This document shows, piece by piece, positions 27,232 to 37,012 of a stretch of 64,000 nucleotides of DNA; position 1 is the first letter of the stretch, and every line of letters starts with the position of its first letter. The DNA is taken from assembly GCA_021770755.1 (NCBI GenBank), contig JAETQI010000015.1, positions 1 to 64,000 of the forward strand. The letters are read 5' to 3'. The stretch is from Lachnospiraceae bacterium (GTDB lineage: Bacteria > Bacillota > Clostridia > Lachnospirales > Lachnospiraceae). The notes beneath the pieces are model-generated. The model made no database searches. It was not told the origin of the DNA and saw only the letters and a program-made list of their open reading frames with translations. The position numbers and the translations under genes are program-made.

Positions 27232-28380
27232 ATGCGAATATCGCCTATGTCTTATATCGCAAGACAAAATAACCGCAACTTAGGGCGCTCTTTCCAGAAG
27301 CTCGCCAGCGGAAAACGGATCAACTCCGCCGCAGACGATGCCGCGGGACTTGCGATCGCCCAGAAGCTTCTAAAGCAGACAAACGGTTTGAGTGCAGGCG
27401 TATACAACGCACGGACTTCCCAGAATATGATCAATGTCGCGGAGGGCGCGCTGGGTTCGGTTTCCGACATGCTCCAGCGTGTGAACGAACTCAGCGTACA
27501 GGCCGCCAACGGCACAAACTCCTCTTCGGACAGAGGTGCCATCCAGGCTGAGATCGACCAGCTTACCCAGGAGATCGACCGCGTGTCGGCAACCACCAAG
27601 TTTAACGAGACCTACCTGTTAAAAGGCGGCTCCGGCAGAAGCTCTGTCCCTGTGAGCGCGCGCGATGCAGGCATCGAGGGCACGCTGACACAGAACGCGT
27701 CGACAGCCACTTTCACGATGGATGCCTTAAAGATCGGGGATAAGATCAAGATCGGCGGGACAGACTTCACGATCGGCGACAAGGACGACGACACGAATCC
27801 CAATCTGATCACCGCGGACACGGCATACTCCAAGATCCAGGAGCAGCTTGCAGCCGCAAGCAGCGTGGGCGCCACGACAGCCGCGACCGTATCCGCTGCG
27901 ACCGTGGATCCAAACGATCCGTCAAAGGTGCAGTTCTCGATTAACAAGGGCAGTGTTGACCGGGCTGACAGCTTCTCAACCGCACTCCAGGTAGGCGCTG
28001 AGTCCGATATGTCCAACAAGGTCAATGTCAGTATCGATGCGCTCAATGCAGCGGGAATCGGTATCAAGGGACTCAACGTGACCGACAAGACCGGAATGGG
28101 CGCCACCAATGCCCTTGACGCCGTCGCTGACGCGCTGGCAAAGGTGTCCGCACAGCGCTCGTCACTCGGCGCTGCTTCCAACAGGTTAGACCACTCGATC
28201 GCCTACGGCAACAACGCGGTATACAACCTGACGGCATCACACAGCCGCATCGAGGATACCGAGTACGGAAAGTACGTGACAGATCTCAAGAAAAACCAGC
28301 TTCTGAACACTTACAGCATCATGATGCAGCGCAAGTACATGGAGAATCAGAGCGGACGTGTAAAACAGTTTTTTAACTGA
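27232..28380 (+). CDS. flagellin
   Basis: Structural subunit of the flagellar filament, exported through the flagellar apparatus without a cleaved signal. The conserved N-terminal D0/D1 region covers residues 1-135 (LASGKRINSAADDAAGLAIA, NMINVAEGALGSVSDML). The C-terminal D1/D0 region runs from about residue 290 (SAQRSSLGAASNRLDHSI to the final YMENQSGRVKQFFN). The centre, about 150 residues, is a variable, Ala/Thr/Asp-rich surface domain. 382 residues is usual for Lachnospiraceae. A strong AAGGGGGA site precedes the ATG. The leader has two GGA motifs near it, a pattern CsrA could bind, but no hairpin supports this. No other flagellar gene is nearby. Confidence 0.96.
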   Translation: MRISPMSYIARQNNRNLGRSFQKLASGKRINSAADDAAGLAIAQKLLKQTNGLSAGVYNARTSQNMINVAEGALGSVSDMLQRVNELSVQAANGTNSSSDRGAIQAEIDQLTQEIDRVSATTKFNETYLLKGGSGRSSVPVSARDAGIEGTLTQNASTATFTMDALKIGDKIKIGGTDFTIGDKDDDTNPNLITADTAYSKIQEQLAAASSVGATTAATVSAATVDPNDPSKVQFSINKGSVDRADSFSTALQVGAESDMSNKVNVSIDALNAAGIGIKGLNVTDKTGMGATNALDAVADALAKVSAQRSSLGAASNRLDHSIAYGNNAVYNLTASHSRIEDTEYGKYVTDLKKNQLLNTYSIMMQRKYMENQSGRVKQFFN

Positions 28381-28397
28381 CGTACACCAGAACACTG

Positions 28398-28425
28398 AAA
28401 AAGGAACCGATACGGTTCCTTTTTT
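28398..28425. terminator. terminator after flagellin
   Basis: AAAAGGAACCG and CGGTTCCTTTT pair around three bases and are followed by T residues on the plus strand. The A-run on the other side may let it also stop transcripts from the convergent glycerol kinase gene. Confidence 0.88.
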
Positions 28426-28433
28426 GATGCTGG

Positions 28434-30002
<1,569 letters not shown>

Positions 30003-30045
30003 TTAGCGCGAAACAGCCCTTGCTGTGAGCGGCTGGAAGTTCTTC

Positions 30046-31605
30046 TTATACTATAGCCTTTAGGAAATGCGCCGACTGCTCCATCCCCGCCAACTGGTCC
30101 AGATCCCCGAAGTGCTCGATCGACAGATAACCGCGGTAATCTGCCTCCTTCAGCTTTCTGACTAGCTGCGCGACCGGAATATATCCGCTTCCTGTCGGAA
30201 CGGATTTCAGGCCGTTGCCCTCGCTCCCCCTGTCCTTGCAGTGCACATGGACGATATATTTTTTCAAAAGCTCATATGCCTCCATCACATTCTCGTAGGC
30301 GAACGCAAAATTTCCCATGTCAAACGTACATTTCAGACCGTGGACATTTCTCATGAACCATAAAAGCTCGTTCATCCGCGAGCACGGCGATCTGCTGTCG
30401 TCAAAGTCCTCTAGCGTCACCTCCACCCCGAGCGGTCCTGCGTACCGCACAAGCTCTGCCAGCGCTTCCCGCATCGACTGGATGCACAGGTTTTGATCCA
30501 TAAAACGCTCCACGGCAAAATAATCGCCGCTCACGCTGTGAAGCGCTTTTGCCTCCTCATCATCCAAAAATCCCGGCACGATCAGAACCTGCTTCACCCC
30601 CAGCTTATGCGCCATGTCGATCTGCTCTTTTCCGATGCGGATGTCGGAGCTGTTGCGCAGGTCGTAAAACTGATAGATGCTCGCCACTTCCATGTAATGA
30701 TACCGCAGCGCCTCTTCGATCCGGTCGTAATCCGCACAGAGGCGTCTGTACTCGATATCAATGCCGCGTATGCCAAAATCACTGCAGGACTTCATGACCT
30801 GGTTGAGCGATCTGTCCCCTTTTGCCTGATTGACTGCCTGCAGGATATGATCGTAAAATACTGACAGCCGGATCGGGTTCCTGTATTCTTCCTCGAGCGT
30901 CACCTTCACCGCCGTGCAGTCGAGCGGCCGCTGCTGCCTTCCCGTCTCCGCACACCAGTATACCGCATTGGCGAGAATGCGCTGGATCTCCGGCATATGA
31001 TAGATCGGATACTCCTCATGCCCCGGCTGGAAATAAAAGATCCTGCCCCGCCCGCGCTGGAACGTACAGCCGCTACGGAACACCTCACCGCCCGCAAACC
31101 AGCCTGTAAAAACAACGTCGTCGGGTTTTGGAATGTCAAAGTACTCACCGTACATCTCCTCCACCGGAATGTCAAAATGCGCCGGGATCCCCTGCGCGAC
31201 CGGGTGGCAGGGCGCTGTCGTAAACAGACGCTCACGATCCCCATGCCGCCAGCGCAGCGTCATGCCTGTCCCCATGAGCAGGCGCATGATCTTTGCCATG
31301 TGTGCCGAGTGGAGCGCGATCAGTCCCATGCCCTGCAGCACATGGCGGTGCACGCGCTCCGCCACCTCATCGGAAAACGCATGATGCGCCATATGCCCCC
31401 AGTAGATCAGCACGTCCGTATCCGAGAGCACCTCCTCGGTCAGACCGTGCTCCGGCTCCTCCAAAGTCGCCGTGCGCACATACATATTCTTATCCTCTCC
31501 CAAAAAATCCGCGATGCATCCGTGGATCCCCTTCGGATAGACCGCCCTGACTTCCTCCTGCTGCTGCTCGTGCAGGTACTCATTCCATACCGTTACCCTG
31601 ATCAT
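30046..31605 (-). CDS. fusion of ThuA-like domain and xylose-isomerase-like TIM barrel
   Basis: Two domains, usually separate proteins, are joined in 519 residues. Residues 1-225 form a ThuA domain (trehalose-utilisation, glutamine-amidotransferase fold): [11 protein letters not shown] at the start, [21 protein letters not shown], and [14 protein letters not shown] at its end. After a short linker, residues about 240-519 form a sugar-phosphate isomerase/epimerase TIM barrel ([59 protein letters not shown]) with the metal-binding Glu, Asp, His pattern. Start at 31605 after AGGAGGGG. ThuA and isomerase genes often neighbour each other in sugar operons, so the fusion suggests one pathway. Substrate unknown. 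Confidence 0.85.
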   Translation of the reverse strand: MIRVTVWNEYLHEQQQEEVRAVYPKGIHGCIADFLGEDKNMYVRTATLEEPEHGLTEEVLSDTDVLIYWGHMAHHAFSDEVAERVHRHVLQGMGLIALHSAHMAKIMRLLMGTGMTLRWRHGDRERLFTTAPCHPVAQGIPAHFDIPVEEMYGEYFDIPKPDDVVFTGWFAGGEVFRSGCTFQRGRGRIFYFQPGHEEYPIYHMPEIQRILANAVYWCAETGRQQRPLDCTAVKVTLEEEYRNPIRLSVFYDHILQAVNQAKGDRSLNQVMKSCSDFGIRGIDIEYRRLCADYDRIEEALRYHYMEVASIYQFYDLRNSSDIRIGKEQIDMAHKLGVKQVLIVPGFLDDEEAKALHSVSGDYFAVERFMDQNLCIQSMREALAELVRYAGPLGVEVTLEDFDDSRSPCSRMNELLWFMRNVHGLKCTFDMGNFAFAYENVMEAYELLKKYIVHVHCKDRGSEGNGLKSVPTGSGYIPVAQLVRKLKEADYRGYLSIEHFGDLDQLAGMEQSAHFLKAIV

Positions 31606-31700
31606 TGTTCCCCTCCTGGTAAAACCCGTCATTTCACTATAATTTGAGGCAAGAATACCACAAGGGCGGGATAATGTCTACCAAAATGTCAAAATTAATG

Positions 31701-31856
31701 CTAAAAATGGTAACAGTTCAGCCTTTGGCTTCCTGTTACGGGCATCAAGCCATGCAAAATCGCTTCGCGATGGGCTTGATGCTTCTCAACCACTACATGT
31801 TCTTACGGACTTTGCAGCGTAGTGCAAAGTCCTAGGCTGAACTGTAACTAAAAATG
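31701..31856. mobile_element. MITE-like palindromic element with flanking 9-bp direct repeat
   Basis: A 138-bp block (31710-31847) has terminal inverted repeats (ACAGTTCAGCCT at 31713-31724 with AGGCTGAACTGT at 31834-31845). It holds two internal hairpins: GCATCAAGCC/GGCTTGATGC at 31742-31751 and 31773-31782, enclosing ATCGC/GCGAT, and GGACTTTGC/GCAAAGTCC at 31807-31832. It is bounded by CTAAAAATG on both sides (31701-31709 and 31848-31856), like a target-site duplication. It codes for nothing. It sits between two minus-strand genes, the ThuA fusion and a MATE gene. Confidence 0.7.
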
Positions 31857-31882
31857 TCACTATCCACGATTGCCTCCAGATC

Positions 31883-33232
31883 TCACACGTTTTTTCCAAG
31901 GTGCCCCAGCCAGCGGCCGCTTTTTACCCGCCGCACAAAACACGCGGAGCGAAACAGCCAGTCCACGCCCATCGCCGCCCAGACGCCCAGCAGTCCCATA
32001 TCAAGATACAGCACAAACAGATAACTCATCCCGATGCGGAACACCCACATGGAGACGACCGATACAGCCATTGTATAGTTTGCGTCAAAGACAGCGCGCA
32101 TCGCGTTGGGCAGCGCAAACCCTGTCGGCCACAGCAGCATGGCGCAGACCGAGTGGAATACGACCACGCGCACTGCCATATCCGCCGCCTCGGGCGTGAC
32201 TGCGTACAGACCAACGATGTTGCGCGCCGACAGTATCATCAGCATATTTAATCCTGCCATGCCGGCGTACGCGTACAGCATCAGCTTTTTCACATAGCGG
32301 ACTGCTTCATCGAGTTCCCCCGCCCCGGCAGTCTGCCCGACCACCGTGATCATCGCAACGCCGATAGCCGACGCAGGGATCACGGCGATGCCTGCCATCA
32401 CGCCCGCGATGGCGTTGGCGGTGATCGCCGTGGTGCCAAGCCCCGCGATCAGGCTCTGCACAAGGATCTTGCCAATCTGAAAGATACAGTTATCCATTCC
32501 GGTCGGTATCCCTACCTTCATGATCCTGCGCACGATGTCCGGCGAAAAACGGATCCGAAATGTGCCGCTTAAATGGATCGGATTTTCCGGATCCCGCAGG
32601 ATCGCGTACATGACGACCGCCCCCAGGATCCTGGAAAGCAGCGTGGAGAACGCCACCCCGTACACTCCCGCGTGAAACGCCAGTATGAATACGGCATTGC
32701 CCGCTATATTGACAATGTTTGTCAGGATGGATATATACATCGTGATCCTGGAATTTCCCATCGCACGGCTGAGCGCGGAACTCGCGTTGTATATCCCCAG
32801 AAACGGAAACGACACCGCCGTGATATAGAAATAAATGACGGCATTGCGCATCACATCCTCCTCCACGCTTCCGAACACGGCGCCCAGGATCACACGGTTT
32901 CCCGCTATGGATACCAGCGCCACCGCAAGCGATATCCCAGTCACGCACAGCAGCAACTGGTCGGCTGTATTGACTGCTTTTTCACGCTGATCCTCCCCCA
33001 GATGATGGGCGGCCGCCACCGCGCCGCCCGTGGAGAGGGAACAGAACAGATTAATCAGCAGTATATTGATAGAATCCACGAGGGAGACGCCGGAAACGGC
33101 TGCCTCCCCCGCGCTGGAAACCATGATGGAATCCGCCAGCCCCACAGTGATACCAAGAACCTGTTCCATGATCAGTGGCAGGATCAACTGCCGAAGCTGT
33201 TTTCCTGAAAAGATCTCTTTTTTTGCCTCCAT
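31883..33232 (-). CDS. MATE family efflux transporter
   Basis: Twelve-span MATE exporter of about 449 residues. Start at 33232, where AGGTGG precedes the ATG; the open frame extends upstream without support. The N-terminal half opens with LRQLILPLIMEQVLGITVGL and ADSIMVSSAGEAAVSGVSLV, the usual sequence around the first two spans. It is the last gene of the sugar operon and starts 21 bases inside the region following the GH38-remnant stop, overlapping none of its conserved part. MATE-like proteins at the end of glycan operons are common in this group, but the cargo is unknown. Confidence 0.91.
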   Translation of the reverse strand: MEAKKEIFSGKQLRQLILPLIMEQVLGITVGLADSIMVSSAGEAAVSGVSLVDSINILLINLFCSLSTGGAVAAAHHLGEDQREKAVNTADQLLLCVTGISLAVALVSIAGNRVILGAVFGSVEEDVMRNAVIYFYITAVSFPFLGIYNASSALSRAMGNSRITMYISILTNIVNIAGNAVFILAFHAGVYGVAFSTLLSRILGAVVMYAILRDPENPIHLSGTFRIRFSPDIVRRIMKVGIPTGMDNCIFQIGKILVQSLIAGLGTTAITANAIAGVMAGIAVIPASAIGVAMITVVGQTAGAGELDEAVRYVKKLMLYAYAGMAGLNMLMILSARNIVGLYAVTPEAADMAVRVVVFHSVCAMLLWPTGFALPNAMRAVFDANYTMAVSVVSMWVFRIGMSYLFVLYLDMGLLGVWAAMGVDWLFRSACFVRRVKSGRWLGHLGKNV

Positions 33233-33252
33233 CGTTATCCACCTGCTTTTTG

Positions 33253-34563
33253 TCAAAAATGCTCTATCATGCTGCACGCTTTCCACCCGTCTGCCGTCAG
33301 GCGCAATGTCTTGATCTCATAAGGTCCAAATGCCACCGACGCCTGCACACCGTTTGCGGACACGGCCGCATTGCCGCCAGTCCCCTCCGTCTCAAACAGG
33401 CGCACGACCAGTTCACTGCGGTCGTACTCCGACGTCTTTACCGCGGAGACATGCACATGATCATCCCTGTCAATGGTCAGGAGCCTGCCGCGGCGCAGCC
33501 ATTCCTTCCCTGTATGGCTGCTGTCGCCCAGATACGCCACCGGCATGTGCAGAAAGTCCGCCTCCGCAAACAGCCGCTCTTTATTCATCCGCCCCTCATG
33601 AGGAATCAGCACCAGCTCATAGTCATAACACCCCTGATTCATAAAGCGTCCCTCCAGGTTCTGTGCCAGCCCGCCTCTTCCCCCGCGCGCAAAGGATGAG
33701 CTGCGCAACAGGATCAGGCGGTACTGCGCCCCTGCCTGCAAAAATCCATAAATGCAGTTGTTGAGCACGGCGATGCCGCTTCCGTCCGCACGCTCCGTGA
33801 TATCCGCAAAGCGGTGCTGATAGTGCTCCATGTTGCTGTCAAAGCAATCGATCTTGTCCTCCGCCAGAAATGCCGTCTCCGTGAAGACACTGGGATTTTC
33901 TGCCGCCACCGGAAGATTGTAGGTGATCATCCGCTGTTTCTCCGCACTGCGCAGCTTTAGGCGCATTTTCAGCCGGTCGCTTCCCTTTTCCAGAATGTAG
34001 TCCACCATCATCTCGGACTTATCGTACTCCAGGAAAAACCGCACGATCGCGCGCATCCGGTTCACCTCGACTACCTTGCTGCCCGTCACCTGGAACGCTC
34101 CGCAGACACTCTCCTCCCACACATGTTCTCCCCAGGAACCGCGGTCATCATGGTAAACCGCAAAAGAGCCGCTGCCTGTCAGCAGTTCCCTGCCCTCCTT
34201 GATGTAGAGCAGGGTTTCCGCCGTGGATTCGCCGCCGTCCCTAGGGCCTACCAGAAAGCGCAGTGCGATCCTGCAGCCTTTGCCCTGAAATGCCCGGATC
34301 TCATCCGGTATCCTGACTACGGTGCGAAACCACGCCACACGGTCATATCCGCCCCAGGTATCCCACAGTTTGAAATCCGCCCAGGCGCTGTCGTCATAAT
34401 CCGGCGCATATGCCCCGTCGACCGGCTCATCCATCGACGTCTCCTTATATTTCCAGTTTCCAAGCTCCACCACGCTGCGATATCTTGACGGTTTGATATC
34501 CTCGTCGAGATATTTTCGTATTTTCTCCAATATAAAATGGGGATCTTTTACTTTCATATTCAT
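33253..34563 (-). CDS. GH38 alpha-mannosidase remnant lacking the catalytic domain
   Basis: 436 residues that look like the two ends of an Ams1-type GH38 alpha-mannosidase (normally about 1000 residues) joined directly. Residues 30-122 match the N-terminal accessory domain (YDDSAWADFKLWDTWGGYDR, WFRTVVRIPDE, FLVGPRDGGESTAETLLY). From about residue 130 the sequence is the C-terminal beta-domain (VYHDDRGSWGEHVW, YILEKGSDRLKMRLKLR, MITYNLPVAAEN). The catalytic domain with the HxD metal site and Asp nucleophile is absent, and the join falls near 34165-34205. The frame is open throughout, so it may be translated, but it cannot be a working mannosidase. Alternative: a genuine sugar-binding protein derived from GH38. 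Confidence 0.7.
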   Translation of the reverse strand: MNMKVKDPHFILEKIRKYLDEDIKPSRYRSVVELGNWKYKETSMDEPVDGAYAPDYDDSAWADFKLWDTWGGYDRVAWFRTVVRIPDEIRAFQGKGCRIALRFLVGPRDGGESTAETLLYIKEGRELLTGSGSFAVYHDDRGSWGEHVWEESVCGAFQVTGSKVVEVNRMRAIVRFFLEYDKSEMMVDYILEKGSDRLKMRLKLRSAEKQRMITYNLPVAAENPSVFTETAFLAEDKIDCFDSNMEHYQHRFADITERADGSGIAVLNNCIYGFLQAGAQYRLILLRSSSFARGGRGGLAQNLEGRFMNQGCYDYELVLIPHEGRMNKERLFAEADFLHMPVAYLGDSSHTGKEWLRRGRLLTIDRDDHVHVSAVKTSEYDRSELVVRLFETEGTGGNAAVSANGVQASVAFGPYEIKTLRLTADGWKACSMIEHF

Positions 34564-34578
34564 TTTGATATCCCTCTC

Positions 34579-35604
34579 TTATCCCAAAACAACCTCATCT
34601 GATCCCGGACAGGCTGCCTTCTCCCTGCCGCGCTGCCGCAGCAGATTGCCCGCCACCGACAGCGCGGCATAATCGCCAAGCTGCTCTCCGAGTCCCGCGG
34701 GCACGATCTCACACACGCGCCTTGTGTGGAAGAGCGCCTCCCGCGCGATAACCTCCTCCATAGGCTTGCGCAGCACAGCCTCCTGACACAGAAAAATACT
34801 GCCGATCACGATCCGCTCCGGGTTCAGGATATCGATCAGCATCGCCAGTCCTTTACCCAGCCTGCGCCCCGTATCCTCCAGGATCGAGACTGCCAGCGGA
34901 TCCCCCGCCACTGCCGCGCGCCCGACATCCGCCGCGGTTATATCCGCGGCATCCTGCCCTGCACGCAGAATGTCTGTCGTTTTTCCCTGCGCTGTCCATT
35001 CTGTGACGATCGGCACGGCGTAGCGCGCGATCCCGCCGCCGCTGCAGAAGCCCTCGAAGGATCCTGCCTTTTTGTACCCCTCGGGGCCATCCTCCTCCAG
35101 ACGCACATGACCGACCTCGCCCGCCATGTCGTTCGTCCCGGTATAAAGCCTGCCGTCCAGGATCAGACCGGCGCCAAGTCCTGTGCCGAACGTGAGGAAG
35201 ATCATGTTGCGGCTTCCTCTTCCCGCTCCCCAGAGCCACTCTGCCAGCGCGCAGGCGTTGGCGTCGTTCTGCAGCGCCGCCGGCACGCCAAACGCCCGCT
35301 CAAACGGCGCTGTGACCGCTATGTTATCCCAATCCGGCAGATTCGGCGGACACTGCACGATCCCCCGCGCCGAGTCCAGGGGACTGCCGCAGCTAATCCC
35401 GACCGCCGAGAGTGTCACTTCCCTGTGCGCCGAAAGCATCTGCCGCAGTGTCTCCACAAGCTTTTCCACCGCCTGCCCGGGATCCTTGGGCGTGGGAAAT
35501 CTTTCTTTGCAGAGGATATCGCACAGAAACGCTTCCTCCCGCAGAATGCCTACGCTGACTGCGCACTTGGTTCCGCCAATGTCAATTCCCGCGATATATC
35601 TCAT
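34579..35604 (-). CDS. ROK family sugar kinase
   Basis: Cytoplasmic kinase of the ROK family, probably phosphorylating a hexose such as glucose, mannose or N-acetyl sugar. The phosphate-binding loop AGIDIGGTKCAVSVG is at the N-terminus. NDANACALAEWLWGAG and LTFGTGLGAGLILDGRLY form the central blocks. The zinc-binding CxCGxxGC motif of most ROK proteins is replaced by FEGFCSGGGIARY, as in a subgroup seen in Clostridia. 341 residues. Its ATG overlaps the stop of the SIS fragment by four bases (ATGA), so translation of the two is coupled. Start chosen from GGAGG. Confidence 0.9.
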   Translation of the reverse strand: MRYIAGIDIGGTKCAVSVGILREEAFLCDILCKERFPTPKDPGQAVEKLVETLRQMLSAHREVTLSAVGISCGSPLDSARGIVQCPPNLPDWDNIAVTAPFERAFGVPAALQNDANACALAEWLWGAGRGSRNMIFLTFGTGLGAGLILDGRLYTGTNDMAGEVGHVRLEEDGPEGYKKAGSFEGFCSGGGIARYAVPIVTEWTAQGKTTDILRAGQDAADITAADVGRAAVAGDPLAVSILEDTGRRLGKGLAMLIDILNPERIVIGSIFLCQEAVLRKPMEEVIAREALFHTRRVCEIVPAGLGEQLGDYAALSVAGNLLRQRGREKAACPGSDEVVLG

Positions 35605-35845
35605 CCGAAATACGCCTCCTCCAGCATCCTGCACAGGCAATGGTACACTGGCAGATGCAGCTCCTGGACATCCGGGGTGAACGACGCCGGGACGCAGATG
35701 CAGGCATCGCACACTTCCCGCATCTTTCCGCCGCCCTCCCCCGTCAGTCCGACAGTCTTCATCCCTTTCAGCTTTGCCGTCATCAGCGCATAGAGCACAT
35801 TTTTTGAATTTCCCGAGGTGCTGATGCCAAGCAGGACACCACGAT
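35601..35845 (-). pseudogene. C-terminal fragment of a SIS-domain protein (GmhA-like)
   Basis: About 80 residues of an SIS phosphosugar isomerase or deacetylase domain are in frame: GVLLGISTSGNSKNVLYAL is the phosphate-binding signature, followed by GMKTVGLTGEGGGKM and HLPVYHCLCRMLEEAYFG at the C-terminus. The N-terminal half of the domain is missing. Upstream of about 35845 the same frame runs out of phase through the GH38 gene and has no start or ribosome binding site for a full protein. Remnant of a deletion that joined this gene to the GH38 gene. It overlaps the ROK start by ATGA. Confidence 0.8.
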
Positions 35846-36973
35846 CGGCTTCATCATCACGTCCTCCTCGATGTCGATATCCCATGAGATCGCCTGCACC
35901 GCATAGTTTAGATTCTTCTGTCCTACCGCCATCGCCTGCCCATAGAGATACGAGGCGTCGTCGTACGCTGAGGGAATGCTCGTCCCCGCCAGAATATCGT
36001 GAAACTGGTTAAACAGCACACCCTTCCACGCATCCGCAAAATCCTGCGGGTACGGCTGATGCTTTATGGCGTTTGCGACCGCGCTCCACATCTCCGCCTG
36101 GATCAGCTTGTCCTCCGCCCGCCTGTTCTCCCGCTTCACCTTCGACAGCACGCTGTAGCAGCCGCTTGCGTGGTGCTGCAGATCCCCGGTATACTCGGGA
36201 TACTCCCTGCCGTTTTCCCGGATATTCCGGAAAAAGCGCGCCGTGCTTCCCATCTCCATGGCGGGCATGTCCTCCCTGTCGTTCAGCGCATAAATGCTCT
36301 GGATGTTCTCCTTCGTGGGACCGCCTCCGTGATTGCCCACACCGTAGAACATCATCAGCTCATCCTCGCCGTCCTGCAGTTCGCATTTCAGCCGCCGGGT
36401 GTACTTCTCAAGATCCTTTCCCCAGGAGCAGTACTCATAGGGAATACGGTACGTCATCACCCTGGAACCGTCCATGGATTTCCACCAGAAAGTACGGCCC
36501 GGCAGCCCTTTTTCAAGCGGCATGGGACGCATGAACACATAATTGTCCAGCCCGCTCTTCTTTAAGATCTGGGGCAGATTGCCGTTGTGCCCGAAGCTGT
36601 CCACATTGTAGCCCGTCGTGGCAAGCGTGTTCAGTTTTTCTTTGAAATAGCGCTGACCATACAGTCCCTGCCGCACGAAGGATTCGCCGGACGGGATGTT
36701 GCAGTCCGGCTGTATCCACCAGCCTCCCACAACCTCCCATCGTCCCTCCGCAACACGCTTCCTGATCTCCTCGAACATCTGCGGGTTGCTGCGCTCCACC
36801 CACTCATAAAATGCCGCGGAGCTGCAGGTGAATACAAAGTTCTCATCCTCGTTCATCCTGTCAAGCGCCGAGCGGAACGTCGCCTTCACCTCCTGAAAGC
36901 CCTCCTGCCAGTTCCAGAGCCATACCGGGTCCAGATGCGCGTTCCCGATCATGTGCAGCTTCTTATCTTTCAT
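35783..36973 (-). CDS. truncated GH38 alpha-mannosidase, catalytic part only
   Basis: The first ~378 residues are a clear GH38 catalytic domain. GNAHLDPVWLWNWQEG holds metal ligands H13 and D15. VDSFGHNGNLPQI contains the nucleophile Asp near residue 125, and FNQFHDILAGTSIPSAYDD the late metal histidine. After MKPIVV, where family members continue into the C-terminal beta-sandwich (with FNP..), the frame enters SIS-gene DNA and stops 17 residues later. Roughly half the normal protein (800 or more residues) is lost, and those domains usually complete the active site, so activity is doubtful. Start after AAGGG at 36973. Located directly downstream of the aldolase gene. Confidence 0.85.
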   Translation of the reverse strand: MKDKKLHMIGNAHLDPVWLWNWQEGFQEVKATFRSALDRMNEDENFVFTCSSAAFYEWVERSNPQMFEEIRKRVAEGRWEVVGGWWIQPDCNIPSGESFVRQGLYGQRYFKEKLNTLATTGYNVDSFGHNGNLPQILKKSGLDNYVFMRPMPLEKGLPGRTFWWKSMDGSRVMTYRIPYEYCSWGKDLEKYTRRLKCELQDGEDELMMFYGVGNHGGGPTKENIQSIYALNDREDMPAMEMGSTARFFRNIRENGREYPEYTGDLQHHASGCYSVLSKVKRENRRAEDKLIQAEMWSAVANAIKHQPYPQDFADAWKGVLFNQFHDILAGTSIPSAYDDASYLYGQAMAVGQKNLNYAVQAISWDIDIEEDVMMKPIVVSCLASAPREIQKMCSMR

Positions 36974-37012
36974 AACACTACCCTTGCCTTTCGTGATCTA
37001 TTTTTTTCGATA

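Noticed and set aside
30013-30026. ACAGC/GCTGT mini-hairpin near the ThuA fusion stop as a second MITE or terminator
   Set aside because: Only a five-bp stem, without T-run or similarity to the element at 31.7 kb.
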